A stretch of 64,000 nt of DNA from Varroa destructor (GCF_002443255.2 NW_019211454.1:21977037-22041036), one strand, 5' to 3'; positions 33,301 through 46,107 are shown, counted from the first letter of the stretch. A program made the numbers and translations. Notes: generated from the letters alone by a model not told the origin.

Positions 33301-36300
33301 TTTTTTAAGTTTGCTGTTCATAATGCATAGAAAAACTTGAACGTACCGTTAAATCGGAAAGTTCCCAAAACAGAACGTCATACAAAAATGACTTAACAAA
33401 AATCATCGTCAAAATATACCATTAGATACGGTTGCTTATGAAGAGTTCAACGATTATTTCTCCGCTTGAAACGATGTGAAAATAGAAATTGGGAACAGCT
33501 TTGGATGCATTATTTACGTATATCCTATCGCATAGTTATGATAAAAATAGGGTAGGTATGAAGGACTAGTCAATGTGGTTGAAGTGAAACAGCTTGACAC
33601 ACTTCAGATTGTTATAGCTAAAATTTATCTTGTTTAGTGAAATCTGTCATTTTTCGGAACTATATCGCGCGGTGCCATGAACATACAGCATATGTAACGG
33701 TTTTTTCCTCGTTGTTTTGATATGTTAACGTAATCGAGCATCGACAGTAGCTCGATTCCATCGACTCACTGATCGATCTGAAGGTTAAGAAGTCGGCAAA
33801 TCGAGGCGTCTCTCAACGCGAGTATCTCAGCTCACAGACTTCACGTACCGCTGATCAGGGCTAGGTTGACAAAGGGCTCTTCCGTGTTGTGTTTGTTGAT
33901 TTATTTATTTTTGTTTTAAAAGACCAGGGCCTGATTTCGTAATTCACCGAAATAATTTCGATCGTAGGTTGGCATAGAGCTTTGACGTGCATCGTCTACG
34001 CCGATTTGCGTCTTATTAACGATGTTGCCTCAATCCTGGCGTGTGGATAGCGTACACCGGCATTAGCTAAATTCAGCTAGCTAATTAGGTAGTGTATTAT
34101 ATGTGTAAGTTACCGGTACAATGTCTGTTTACCCCTAACGGCACAATATGTACATAGAACCATTCGATTATCATGACGATACAACGCTTGTGTTGTTTGG
34201 ACTTTCCACTTACAGCGGTGCCTAAAGGGTATATGTCAACGTACGCTGCGTATGGGGCGCTCGCTGCAACTCGACTGGCTGGTCTTGCGTTGCAGTACAT
34301 GTTCCCCAGTAGGAAGGTACACTTACAATGTACATAGTTGCTAACGGAATCATACAATAGGACCTGACGTATACAGATTTAACAGAAGTCAGTATAAAAT
34401 ACTTGACAGTGTGACTGGATTATGGACAATGCAATAGCCGTAATTTCATCAATAGGGCGCACTTCTCGAGCGCGCATTGAAGTTCCGAGTCGAAGCGTTT
34501 TAGGTCAATGAAGCGACTACAGTGTGAAGTTATTTAGGTATATAAAAAGAAATATATACATACTAAGTAAATAATTCGAATAGTTTCGCTGGTAGTCACT
34601 TTTCCAATTTCAGAAATCAAGTCTCTTTTCATCCTAGAGCAATTTTAGCTCAGACATTTAATGCGGGCAACCGGAACACGGCTATAAAATACTTAGCTTG
34701 TACAAAAGAAGCCCAACGTTAGGATTAAGGTTGTTTTCAACGGCGATCTATTCTATTTAGCTGGATGACACTATTCACAAGGACGAATAGCTTTCTGGAT
34801 ACCAGTGGAGTGATTACAGCTGTTTCGCTTAATGTTATGGAAGTCAAATAGGCCACGTGTGCTTACGTAAGCTATAAATAAGGCTTGAACTTTGCTGTTG
34901 TTTGCTCTCCGTAGCCGGTGATTCCTATGGTAGACCTGAACAATCAGTCTCGCGAAATCATCAGCGTCGGAGAACGCATTCGCACAACCCGTCTAGTACC
35001 GCCAAACGAAAAGGTGACTCATTGTATTTCGTTTGAGCTAAGTAAACTCAAGTCACAGAATAACCGAACTTTAATTGAACATAAAATAGCACAATGCAAC
35101 AGAATAGAGAAACAAGTTTACCCCCGCCCCCTCGCCCCCCAGAAACAACTCTAAACGAAGTTACACGAAATGTGGTGAGTTAATTGTATTAATACAATTC
35201 AGGTAATCCATGGTGTCAAAAGATTTTATTAGTATATTTTGATTTTATCTCAGTTTGAAAACTTGGCCTTAGCTAAGGTAGCAGGGTGGATTTAGATGCA
35301 AGTTAAGCATGCGCATTGCTGAAGTCGGGACAGTTATAACTGAAGGTAAACAGTTCTATCGAAACACAACCTGCTATACCGTAATGAACGATCAGGCATG
35401 CATTGATCAGATTTTTAGGTTATTTCGGATAATTCCATTATAGTTATACTGATTTTTTTATTATTAGGTCAATTACCTCTTCGAGGACGCGCGGACGCTT
35501 CATGACGTGATGTTCCGTGGGGCCCGAGTGTCCAAAAACGGTCGTTGTCTTGGCTATCGGGAACCTGGGGCTGCAGAGTTCACCTGGATGTATTATAACG
35601 AGGTCAAAATACTGGTCGTGCACCTGCGTTAGTTATCTCTTGCGGCACAATTTGTCGGATTATAAATTATCATTTTTCAGATCGGTAATATTTCTCGTAA
35701 GTGCTGCAGCGGCGCTGTGGCCACCTACCGCTTTGGCGGATAACCTTTTATAAATTATAGCGCTTTACTAAGAATAAGTGTTTTTTGAAGGGTACTTGAC
35801 ATGAGTTCAGTGAATATCGAAAAATCCTAACTAAAATTAGATAAGTTAAAAATGTATAGAAGCGCTTCGGTCACTGATTGATTTGCGTAGATTGATTTGG
35901 AAGAGAAGAGCTGTCATTTAGGCTAAACAATGACAAACATGTCCGCAGACGCGATGACGCTTAATTGCCCGATTCTTTTATTTACAAATGTAGGTACTGA
36001 ATCGCAATCGGAGTTTCGCATGCGGTATGCTAGCTATCGGTGTCCTGCCGGGAAATGAAACGCTCATCGGCCTCTTCGCCAGCAACTCTGCTGAATGCGT
36101 TATTACTGAAATGGGGTGCTACTATTTCTCTATGGTTTTGGTACCACTGTATGACTCGATGGGCATAGATTCAGTCTACTACATTATTAAGCAGGCGCAA
36201 ATCGAGACGGCGATCTGCGACACGGTCGAGCGGGTAAATAAGCATCTATACTTATACTTGTATTCACTTTTCAAATTTTATCAGTCAATTCATTACCGTT

Positions 36301-39300
36301 TTTAAAACTGATAAAAAAGATATTGTCAGTTAGATGGTTGACAGGTACAGCCAGCTAAATTACTATCGGTTGCGACAGATGCTGAAATTTTTCATGTGTC
36401 AGGACTAATTTCTAAAGGGACCAATCACGAGGCCTGTTGTTGCCCTTTAAGCTAAAAATGTTTTGACAGTTTAACGAATTTATCTGTGTAGCTTTCTTTT
36501 TACAGTAGTTAGTCTACAGTGTACGAGCTTTAAGTGTCTAGGTTGAATTTATGCTGATAGTCCTTGGCTAATTAAGAAATAGAAAGATCTTCAAAATATA
36601 CACTCTGAAATAATGCGAATAGTAAATGATTTATGATTTCCAAGTGTTTATTTATTGGTAGAATGTAAACTGGCTGACAAATAAGTATCTATGAGCTAAC
36701 CTGCCCACATACTGCGCATTCTAACAGGCCAATGTTCTTTTGGACCTGAGGAAAGGGGGTCCTGTTCTCCGACGGATCATAGTAATAAAACCTATCACAG
36801 ACGAACTTCGACTAAAAGCTTGCGAACTTCACGTTGAGCTCTTCCAGTTTACTCAGGTCAGTTGATCATTGCCGTTACGTGATGATACTGTTTTTTATAG
36901 ACAGAAGAAAAACGTATGCCACATAACGTTGAATATTTCAATATTAAATGGTGAATCGATTTGCAAGGTTGAGGCGATTGGGGAGAAAAGTCTCAAGCAC
37001 TCAATTGCACCGCACGAAGATCAGTTGGCTGTCATCTGCTATACGTCCGGTACGACGGGAAGCCCCAAAGGTGTTATGCTAACTCATAGAAGCATTGTGG
37101 CCAATCTGAGCGCTGTCATGTTCCAGATGGGCGAATGGGCTCCGACTGGGGAAGACACAATGTTGAGTTTCCTGCCTTTAGCCCACATGTTCGAACGTTG
37201 CTGCGAGATGGCAGTGTACATGGTTGGCGGCAGCGTTGGATTCTATTCGGGAGATATACGTGGTCTCACGGAAGACATGCAGGTTCGTCCTTTCGGTTCT
37301 ACCTCTATGTGGGTCCAAGAGTAGTTAAGTTGCTCGAAGCTCGCCTCAAGTTGGTTTCACAGGGTGTTCCTATGATGTCATCAAACGTAATTACTCAATA
37401 CGTTACACCTACGAACAATTTCATTGTTCAGACTTACGTTACAAGCAAGCGTTTAGACAAGCAAATTTGAAGGTACGATACGCTTTCATTTCATGTCTGC
37501 ACTTAGATTCTGAAACCCACAATTGCTCCGATGGTTCCACGGTTGTTGAATCGTATTCACGATAACGTCATGGCAGCCGCTTCAGGATCGAAAGTGGCCG
37601 CGTTTATACTCAATCAGGCGCTGAAGGCTAAGCAAAACGAAGTGAACAAGTAAGTACCACTATCGGGAGGAACTAAAATGATCGCTTCGTCCAACATGCC
37701 GTGCAAATGATAGACGATGAATGTGGCGCAATTACACTTCTACTTTTCTTTTTTGCAGTTACTTGATACGCAATAATCACCCTGTTTGGGACCGCTTCAT
37801 TTTTAGCAAAATCCAAAAAAAGCTAGGGGGCCGTATTCGCCTCTTTGTGGTTGGTTCTGCTCCATTGGCGGCAAACGTGCTAAATGTAGTCCGTTGCGCC
37901 CTCGGCTGTATCATTGTTGAGGGATACGGTCAGACGGAATGTACGGCTCCATGTACCTTAACGTTACCTGGAGATACCCGCGCCGGCCATGTTGGGCCGC
38001 CCATCGGCTGCTGTGAGGTGAAGGTCTGTACATGCCGAAATGTTTCTCTGACATGTGCTAAAATCTATTCCAGTATAGGAGAAAGAGCTATGAAACACAA
38101 GAACCGAACGATTCATTCAGTGACTCACGATACAAGTGCTATTAGGAACATGTACAGTTTTAGTTAGGAGGCAATTAGGATAAAAGGAAGGCATTTTGCT
38201 GGAAGGATATATTCGTGAATATCAGAGCCCGCTAGTTTTTTTTTTACTGTTAGGTATAAGGTAACTATGCCCAGTGCGCCGAATTGCCTAAGAATAACTA
38301 ATTCTCTCTCGATTTCTTTACGACAAATAGGTGGTCGATGTTCCCGAAATGAACTATTATGCTTGCAATGGCGAAGGGGAAATTTGCGTTAAAGGAACAT
38401 CGCTATTCCAAGGATACTTTAAGGTTTGTATCAATCGATGCCTCATCGAACGGTGGGATTATCTCACAGGGTTACTAAGTAAGTAGAAATTTAAACATGC
38501 AGACGACAGATGGGAACACCGATATAGTGCGATATTTATCGAACATCTTTGTAACGATTAATTTGAAGGGGTAACACTCGCTGGTTCGGATACGAACGGA
38601 TCGAAGCGTTGTTCAATAGATTGGATTAAATTGACCTATCTCTATTTGCACATACTTATTATTATTATTATCATAATCACTTAGTTAGCTATGAAACTAT
38701 ATATGTTGAATACCAGCAGTGGCAATAACCTCTTTACCTCTTATTCTTCCGTTACGATTATCTAATGTGTTTCGACATATCGTTTGAAAAGTTTACTGTT
38801 TTTTCCTCTGTAAGTCCATTAAATTTTTTTCGCACAATGAACAGAGTTTCAATGGAAAAGCTACCGAAACAGCCCTCGGGGGATACTCGGGCGGGAGGGG
38901 GGCACAACGAGGACTCTGCGGGAATCTGGAGTTTTTACTAGATCTTGCTTGGTCACCCAATGTTTATGATAACAAACAACTAGTTAATTGGCTGCGAAAA
39001 TAAGCTACGAATAATATATTATTATGTATTTTAAATGAATGAAATGGAATCGAACTTCGCCGAAAATAAGAAGCCTGTAGGTAATCTGGGCTGCGCGCTC
39101 AAATTAGTACGACCTTGCTCTTAACGCTTCGTCCGGCATCGAGTGACGCCTAGCCACAATAACAGGTTTTTACACACAACTGCCACGTGCTGTCTTTAGG
39201 TCAGCATGAAGCGGAACAGCAAGTGAATAGCTCCAGGAGATTCTTTTAAACCCAGACTTGAGCCAAACCCTCATCCCGAAAAGGCTGATGTGGGTTTGGT

Positions 39301-40952
39301 GGGTCTGGAAGAGTTTTCTATAATAGGAAACGCTTGCCAAAAATTAGGACCGACAAGAGCGACCTGTAAATGGCTTAGTTAAGCGACCCTATTTAACAGG
39401 ACAATACCCAATAGATTAGACAGAGCTATCCTTTTCCACGAACATGCCGGTCGCACATAGAAATAGCACATAACCACATAGAAAAATTGTCCTGCAAGAA
39501 CTTCGATAGATTTGTCTACACCCATCATATCCTTCATGCTCTTCTAGTCTTTATTTGGTTGACAGCTGGGAGAAGGTCATAGATAGTGACAATCAATTTA
39601 TCTGCTGCTAGAATAGTTCGAGTGAAATGCTGTAGGTGAGAAACGGCTATTATGTTCTAACCTACTCCATAGATTATCTTACTTTTGCATTAACGTAGAA
39701 GAGTGATTTGGTCTCTTCGCAGATGGAATATCCACTATAACCATATGCTATGGCTTTGATATAGATGGTCAAAATTGTTTCCGATTCAAGGATCCGGACC
39801 GAACACGAGAAGCCGTGGATGCGAACGGATGGTTGCATACGGGCGATATTGGCAAATGGCTTGACAATGGCACTTTGAAAATTATCGATCGGCTGAAGCA
39901 CATGTTCAAGTTGTCGCAGGGTGAATACATAGCTCCTGAAAAAATTGAAAACATATTAGTTCGATCAGCATTTATCATGCAGATCTTCGTACATGGCGAC
40001 AGTTTAAAAGTAAGTAAATGCTATTGCCGGTTCCGTTACTGAAATGTCGCACTAGGCTGAAAAGACATAAGGACTAAACAAGCAGAGTAACTTGGTGGTG
40101 ATATGATAAGGCCGCATGTTCATCACTCGATTCGCGCGACAGAAGCAAGGACCGCTCGAACGATTCGGACAGCGCATAATGGGTTCCTTAATTGATTTGT
40201 TATTTCATTTTCAGTCATCACTTGTTGCTGTGGTTGTACCTGATCCCGAATATCTGCTCATATGGGCACGACAGAACCGCATCGAAGGCACATACGAGGA
40301 GCTGTGCTTCAACAAAGTGGTAAAGAAGTCTGTCCTCGATGATCTTCTGTTGACGGGCAAGAAGAATGACTTGAAGACTTTTGAGCTGGTGCGTAATTGA
40401 TTCATATGCACAATCGTGTCGTACACGTAAATACATTTCGAATTGTGCGCCCGGCGTGTAGCATCAGAACAGAGCCACTTGACATGAATGTTCATTTCAT
40501 TGACTTCAGATGAAGGACCTCTACCTGGAAAGTGAGCCTTTCTCGGTGGAGAACGGGCTTCTTACTCCAACACTGAAGACGAAGCGAACAGAGTGCAGGA
40601 CCAGGTAGGACCAGCTGCGATGGAAAGAATGCGTCATAACACTAACATGCACTCTTGAAAAACGAATTTTTAAGACGGTTATTGTGTGTAACTACTGACT
40701 GAAATAACATATATTCTTTTTGTGGTTAAGCTATATGTCGGTAACAGCATATCATCGAAAACCACACACACGATAGTGCCTCAACTAGTTAACACGTGTT
40801 TTGCATTAATTCAGGGTAGTTAAGCCATTTAGTCTATAATCGGCGTTTCGGTAGATGCGATTGAAACCATTCTATAATTTTAAGAACGTTTGATGATTGA
40901 TTTTCACAGGTACGCTGCTCAGATTGAGGCAATGTACCACAACCTTAAGTAG
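27347..40952 (+). CDS. ACSL: Long-chain fatty-acid CoA ligase (ACSL1/5/6 type)
   Basis: Core exons: 34216-34316, 34915-35013, 35468-35602, 35994-36233, 36728-36856, 36968-37282, 37507-37649, 37759-38023, 38331-38423, 39791-40009, 40215-40388, 40510-40604, 40910-40952. They join in phase to either of two leaders, 30185-30224 ([13 protein letters not shown]) or 27347-27362 (MREET), giving 696 or 688 residues (human ACSL1 698). The enzyme activates long-chain fatty acids to acyl-CoA at ER, outer mitochondrial or peroxisomal membranes. Numbering on the 696 form: membrane anchor about 20-45 ([20 protein letters not shown]), P-loop [11 protein letters not shown] 273-283, [10 protein letters not shown] 316-325, YGQTE 457-461, and the acyl-CoA synthetase signature from [12 protein letters not shown] (532-543) through [14 protein letters not shown]. 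All catalytic motifs are intact. The anchor exon starts after TTTCCACTTACAG, phase 1 to 0. Confidence 0.92.
27363..29400. other. Presumed ACSL intron, no gene seen
   Basis: Pyrimidine-rich stretch at 27500-27620, then AT-rich DNA. Plus-strand frames at 27469-27840 and 28479-28745 lack recognisable protein or splice context. Confidence 0.4.
29936..29941 (+). promoter_or_regulatory. TCAGTC initiator, proximal ACSL leader
   Basis: Second copy of CTGATTCAGTC (29931-29941), 244-254 nt before the ATG at 30185, in a stretch of higher GC. Confidence 0.3.
30185..30224 (+). other. ACSL: Candidate proximal leader exon of ACSL ([13 protein letters not shown])
   Basis: ATG with G at -3 and G at +4, thirteen codons and one base, then donor G|GTAAGA. 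Phase 1 joins the anchor exon exactly (A14 split across the junction). Total length then equals that of vertebrate ACSL1. Confidence 0.55.
31178..31325 (-). mobile_element. tRNA-derived SINE copy 3 (most diverged)
   Basis: On the minus strand, a decayed B-box (ACTTTGAATCC, about 31263-31273) is followed by the family body (TAGACACACTTCGGTTCGCG, then CTCGGAGCCAACC) and AATGTAAAACGCG. It matches copies 1, 2 and 4 in order and spacing. Confidence 0.6.
31651..31786 (-). other. Possible unassigned minus-strand exon
   Basis: After an acceptor-like CTATCTAG (minus strand), the frame stays open as [20 protein letters not shown] and continues through [15 protein letters not shown] to a possible donor near 31651. 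Composition is strikingly protein-like. No family or partner exon is recognised, and it lies antisense in the ACSL intron. Confidence 0.22.
34216..34316 (+). other. ACSL: ACSL membrane-anchor exon
   Basis: It runs from acceptor TTTCCACTTACAG to donor AAG|GTACAC, phase 1 to 0, and encodes [19 protein letters not shown], then [13 protein letters not shown]. This is the N-terminal hydrophobic anchor expected before the ACSL enzyme domain. It has no methionine near its start, so ATG-based searches miss it. The longer open frame on the opposite strand (34097-34357) is its shadow. Confidence 0.8.
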
Positions 40953-41010
40953 ACACAAGGTGGGTTCGATCGAATGTCCAATTATCTCGTGTGATTCATT
41001 GATCGAAGAG

Positions 41011-41364
41011 TTAATACGGTAGGCCGATAGCTGACTTGTTAATGAAAACGGCGCTGGAGATCCTGTTGCAATTTCGAAGCACGGTGGCGATGACCACAAT
41101 AAAAATCCTGAAGATAAATATGACAAAAATATCGGTATATCGGATCTGCGCAGACTGTGGGCATTTGAGCAAGTTCGTCTGGTCCTCGGAAACGGCGGAA
41201 AGGCGGTGGGGCTCTTCAAACGGTAGAAGGCGAATTGTGAAATAAAGAGCACCCAACAGGACATTCACCCCAGTGCTTCCTCCTCTCTGTTGACCGTTTG
41301 TTTGATCAAACAGCATTTGGAAAGAATAGACCTGATGTCGTAAGTGAAATAATTTATCGTTTAC
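41011..41364 (-). other. Possible membrane-protein exon downstream of ACSL
   Basis: Minus-strand frame, probably opening after an acceptor near 41330 (ACGACATCAG), since the frame has no useful ATG at its start. It contains two hydrophobic stretches, GVNVLLGALYFTIRLLPF and YTDIFVIFIFRIFIVVIATV, and a stop at 41011. It overlaps the ACSL 3' untranslated region on the other strand. I recognise no family, and two other frames are also open here. Confidence 0.22.
41098..41103 (+). terminator. Likely ACSL poly(A) signal
   Basis: AATAAA lies 146 nt after the ACSL stop codon (40950-40952). A second copy follows near 41242. Confidence 0.5.
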
Positions 41365-41419
41365 TATTGAAATGTTTATTAAAAAGAAACAAATCGAATA
41401 AACATCAATAGTCGACAAG

Positions 41420-42550
41420 GACCAAATAGAATAGGCGCTTGCGGGTAATTCTTACAGATCTACGCTCCAATTAAGCGTAGAGAACTGAGGAGATGACATC
41501 AACTAAAAAATGTACACTGTTATTTAATGGCTTGCGTCCTACCCATATAATACACTGTAGAGCTACGTGCTAAACAAAATCAAAAGGACTAATGGCAGTT
41601 GCATAGCCCAGTGATCTGTAGGACCTTCTTGACTATCATGTCACTTTACTACTAATGTTCTATTACAGGGAAAGAACTTCATCGACTGTGATATACTGCA
41701 TGCAGCTCGTACGAAGAAAAATATATCTTACTATTACTAATTGTTGTAGAGGACAGACAATCTTACGATGGAATATCAACAGACCGAGAAAGCGATTGGC
41801 CGAGACCACACGTTAGCGATATTACAAGACCAGAAAAAGACATCTGGAAAAATTCAATTGCAAAGCGACATAACTGCACATAGGAACAAGGAGAAAACGT
41901 TTCCAACGCAAACAGTAATAGGTACACTGACAATATATAAATGGACGCAAAATCATGCAAAAAAAAGAGCGACCGTGTTTCTAACACGACTCAGCTCACC
42001 GACCTATTACTACTGTAAGGTTACTGTGAAGTATAGAGGCTATCAATTCTGTTGAAAAAGCGCTATTACCGCATCATCGTCTTACTCGTATTCTAACGAT
42101 GTCCTACAGCACACACACACAGGCCTTATAAATGGCACACACAGGGTCAATCATTCCTGTGCACGAAATACCTATTTAAACATTAAGTCGAAACTGCTGT
42201 TTTAACGCGAAGATGTTTTGTTGCATAACGGATGCGGTCGTGATAATTTTAGGCAGACCGCCTGGAAGCTTGAAATGACCTCAATCTCACCACGTAACCT
42301 TATTAGGTACGCCATTACCATGTTCTCTTTTTTCATTTATTATAACAATTCCGTGGTTTTGCGAACGTCGATTCGGATTGGCGTCTAATAAACCACAAGT
42401 GATTTTAATTAGTTCCAACATACAGCCTATGTCTGTAGCGGAACTTCGCGTGCAAATGTTCCTGGGTTTTGAATAAACGCCTGCGTTACTAGCATTTGAT
42501 TCGTTCGCGGCTTACCGTTGTCAGTTTACTATTCTTTTAAGGCACTGCAA
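41420..42550. other. No supported gene
   Basis: AT-rich intergenic DNA with a short CA run (42112-42121). The plus-strand frame 41768-42055 has an ATG, but its composition and lack of a family do not support it. Confidence 0.4.
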
Positions 42551-42880
42551 ATGGATTCGGTGGCTTCAAATTTGGCGCGTATTGCATCGACCGCGTGCAT
42601 GAACTGTGGCGTGGTTCCGAAGTCTTAAATCCATGGTTACCTCACTTGCTCGGTGTTTTCTGTCTTTCAACATTGCTTACTAACCTATGTTTTTTCACCA
42701 TTAGGTGAGACCACATTCCAGCTAATCGGCGTACGAAATTTACACTATACAAGCGAAGAGCGATGGACAGAGATAGCCTTCACTTTAATAGCAGCGGTGG
42801 GATGGTTGGCGATTTGGTGGAAATTGTGGAAAAGTTGTTCAAGCACCTGGCTGATTAGAGTCGCCTCCGGCAGTGTTTGA
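42551..42880 (+). CDS. Candidate small mitochondrial membrane protein (partial model)
   Basis: Exon 42551-42610 starts with ATG and encodes MDSVASNLARIASTACMNCG, which looks like a mitochondrial presequence, ending at GGC|GTGGTT. A second piece after TTTTTCACCATTAG (42705, or 42710 in phase 0) encodes RNLHYTSEERWTEIAF, then a Trp-rich span VGWLAIWWKLWK. The pattern recalls complex I subunit NDUFB2 (presequence, then a WWxLWxxW membrane segment). The expected C-terminal motif is not seen in a clean frame; a fragment IFEEWPDPS at about 43090-43116, in another frame, is suggestive only. The 3' structure is unresolved. Confidence 0.25.
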
Positions 42881-43441
42881 CGAATACGGACGGCTCGCGA
42901 AAAAACAGAAATAGCCACTGATAAGGTCGTAAAACGTGCTCATTGATATTTGCAAGGAAAGGTTTGCGCTGGTTTGTGCAAAAGAGACATGAAAAGGCTA
43001 TACCCAACTGGATCAAGCCGGCTTGCCGTATCGTTTGTATACGATGTACATTACTGGATGAGCCTGAGATTTACTACGTCCCCGACAATTTTCGAGGAAT
43101 GGCCAGATCCATCGCTTCCGCGAATCTGATTACGGTTTAATTGTCAGGTGATCCGGGCTCACCGCCGATAAAGCCTGACACGCGGTTTCGGAACCTCACG
43201 GAGCTGTACTTGCGCTTTTACTTTATTTCATATACATTCACTATAACTTAAAAAAAAGGTTGTGGTGAATACTGGCATGTGAGGCCCGAGTCCCGCGCTG
43301 TAGACCCTCTCACCCGTATGCTTGTTGTTGAAAATAGTCCCCTCTGTGCATAAAATATCAGTCGACTCGTTCTCACTGGTCTACACGATACGGGTGTTGC
43401 GAGAATTCCGGAAGATACGTGAAGAGACTCTTTAGTCCTAG

Positions 43442-43495
43442 AAAAACCGGCCACCGAATGAGAACATCCAGCCTACTGAGCTTGATAAGCAGATG
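43442..43495 (+). other. Orphan exon candidate
   Basis: 54 nt between acceptor TTTAGTCCTAG and consensus donor ATG|GTAAGA, phase 0 on both sides, encoding KNRPPNENIQPTELDKQM. Composition is protein-like and no partner exon is identified. Confidence 0.22.
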
Positions 43496-43499
43496 GTAA

Positions 43500-46100
43500 G
43501 ATTGACAAGGCCTCTTGACCATTAATGACACTAATAAACGGCCTACGGACCAGGGCTGTCTTGAATTGCCAGTTCCCCCTTTTTAGATTTGCCTGATTTA
43601 TAGTATTAGAAAATCATTTTACAAGCATGACGATCAAAAAAATCATGAACAGATATAATAATCTATACAAAGAGCGTCAACAGTTAACAGAGAGAGGATG
43701 TGTTCAGATAGGTTATTCTCGAGGTAGACAGGTCGTCAAAGATTGGCGTCTCGGATATACGGACACTCGCTTGAGGTCGAAACTACTTGCTGCATCGCGT
43801 CGAACTTATCATTGCGAAAAGTATGCTATAAAACCACCTTATTATTCGCTATAGTCACCTTTTATCAAATAAACCAAATTCAAAAACTACACAATGTTGA
43901 TTCAAGCAGATAGGAAACACTTGCTAGGAATTTAGGAAAGATCACGTATGTCTTCCCTTTTTCTAGAACCATGAACCACTATCCAAGTTACTAAGGTGAC
44001 TATCACGTAAGGCTACATTCCTTATATATATATTTGGAGTATGTAATATTTATTAATGTACATGGGCTTGAGCTTTAACAACGTATCCCATATACCTTTC
44101 TTCTAAACTCGGTTGAAATGTGAGGTAGAAGGGGATTGACTTAGTCCAACTAGAGTAATTTTCCTTCGCTTTGCTTATCTCTAGCGTTTTTCCATGGATC
44201 TATTGACGAATGTGCAAGTCGCTGAAGCCTGCTGAGAACCGGGCTTCAGCAACTTGCCTCGCTGCTGCACAATGCGCGCAGTTCTCTCTAAAGGTCGATA
44301 CGACTAGAAGAATTGATTCGACTCCTTTATTATAATCCTAGATTTTTTTAGATGTCTCTAAAGCGCTTAGAGTCGAAGTACTATGAGCCACTAGTAGAGT
44401 GGTCTTCATATTGAAGGCTATCACAGAGCTAGCACGCCTCTTGCAAGAGGTCATAGAAATATATAGTGTTATGGCTAATATATAGCATCGAAGATGGAGG
44501 GTTCATAGTTTATGTCGATCGATTCTCACTAGGAAATTCTCACGTGTGTTGGTTTTCGACTAGATGCATCAAGCAGAACGGTGAATCTACGCTTTTTACG
44601 TAGCCTGAACGCGTCACCAGAAACGTCATGCACTATAAAAACGAAATGTATAACTAATTACTATTACGTGGCAATCTATGACTACGTTATAATTTTATAC
44701 GTAGAAGTAGCAGCATTCGACACATTTGTAACAGGTGGCTTGATAGCTCGGTGACTGATAAACATATACACGAATCATTTAGTTTACTAATTTGTTACGT
44801 AGTAGATGTTTGATAGACAATGAAGAGGCGTTGGCCATCGCTTTCTGCAAATCGTTACATGAACAGCTGCGGTCGACTGACCACTGTTGTCGGTATCCCT
44901 ATTGCTACTGCTATTTGAAAGGGTGTTCAGAAAAAAAAAAACCATTAAATCAATTTTTAGGCAAGGCCCATATAGCAACATCCACTCGAGCAGTCTTCTT
45001 CCAGTATATCTACACAATACAATATCGATCTGGTTCAACGTCGAGGTCGTGGTAGCAAATAAATGAAAAAGAGATTTCTTTCCATTGATTTCCAAGTAAA
45101 TGGTGGTTTTAAATTCTATTCTGCTTTTTAGTACTATAGATACAGGCTATTATGGCGTTCAAAAAAAGCCACAGTAGATAGGTTCTTCGACGACGAGTTA
45201 ACCAGATCCATCCGATCAGGCAGGCAGGCAGGCAGGCTTGACTTTGTCACTAACCTACGAAATTGTAAACGACTTCGTTTGTCTGAAACAAATATGGTGT
45301 ACATTTATTGCTAGTATTTGATTCTGTACCAATTTAATGCCATCTGGAACTCAGTACATTTTACTACCAGTGTTTATTCTACATTAAAAATTGAATGAGT
45401 GATCATAAAAGAAGTAGAATGACTGTTAATTATAATGGGGCATTTTACGCCTGTTAAGGCAGTAGTAGAGAGAGTAGAAGAAAAAAACCCCAAGCTGTCA
45501 CACGAACTATATACGGACTTTTGCTCCAGCCAGTAATTAAAGCTCAATTACGAAAGGAGGACAGTTGGTATATGAAGATATACACAGCAATGATGACATT
45601 CCAAACATACAAGCAGGGAGTGTATATGATAGATAAATGTTCATAAGGCTAACGCATCGTTCGCAGGCACTGGTAAAAATCGAATAGGACGAACCAGTCA
45701 TATGGCTCCAACAATACGCTATAAGCCTCTTGTCAAGGGAAACGAACGTACTTCGTCCTTCACGCAGCCCGTAGCAACGAAAATCGTAGTCGGGTGTTTG
45801 GCATGGCTGTGTTAATAATTAAACATGGAAGACAGACATAGAGTCGAATCTCCTTTTTCTCTAACGCATGATGGATTCTGTTGCTGGAGCGTAGCTGGCC
45901 AATAGCAGGAAAGCCTTCAAATGTTAGCATCATCGTGTGAAGCTATATATAATTAGAATGTGTCGTTTCGGGAACCAAGTTTATACCAAGGATCGTGTGC
46001 CCTAAACCAGCAGAAAATTCCACGTATGCCTATAGATGCGTCAAAGGTCCATACACGTATATCATAGCCCGACGTTAACAACTCATCATGCAAAATAGAT
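43500..46100. other. No supported gene
   Basis: AT-rich DNA containing a plus-strand frame 43627-43854 (basic, unrecognised) and a tandem CAGG repeat at 45216-45237. Other frames are short. Confidence 0.4.
45216..45237. repeat. (CAGG)n microsatellite
   Basis: Five CAGG units in tandem. Confidence 0.9.
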
Positions 46101-46101
46101 C

Positions 46102-46107
46102 TTTATT
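46102..46107 (-). terminator. Likely TBCD poly(A) signal
   Basis: AATAAA on the minus strand, 112 nt beyond the TBCD stop codon. Confidence 0.5.

Larger units (their letters stand above)
30225..34215. other. ACSL intron with SINE copy and weak exon candidates
   Basis: The 4-kb intron between the proximal leader and the anchor exon. It holds a CAG run (30419-30434), a SINE copy (31178-31325), a plus-strand open frame at 30937-31119 ([20 protein letters not shown]) and a minus-strand exon-like frame (31549-31790). No transposon coding sequence seen. Confidence 0.4.

Noticed and set aside
34097..34357. 86-residue minus-strand frame with an apparent GTAAGT donor
   Set aside because: The plus strand over the same bases is the ACSL anchor exon, with matching phase, splice signals and expected protein character.
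34873..34880. TATAAATA just upstream of an ACSL exon, as an internal promoter
   Set aside because: The following exon is preceded by a good acceptor and joins the anchor exon in phase; a TATA-like octamer is common in AT-rich DNA.
38424..39790. 1.4-kb ACSL intron as a transposon insertion
   Set aside because: I read it on both strands and found no RT, transposase or SINE blocks.
42943..43140. Apparent resemblance of WFVQKRHEKAIPNWIK to ribosomal protein L39
   Set aside because: Only a short stretch fits, with a gap and no match in the rest of the 51-residue protein; chance or an extremely decayed pseudogene.
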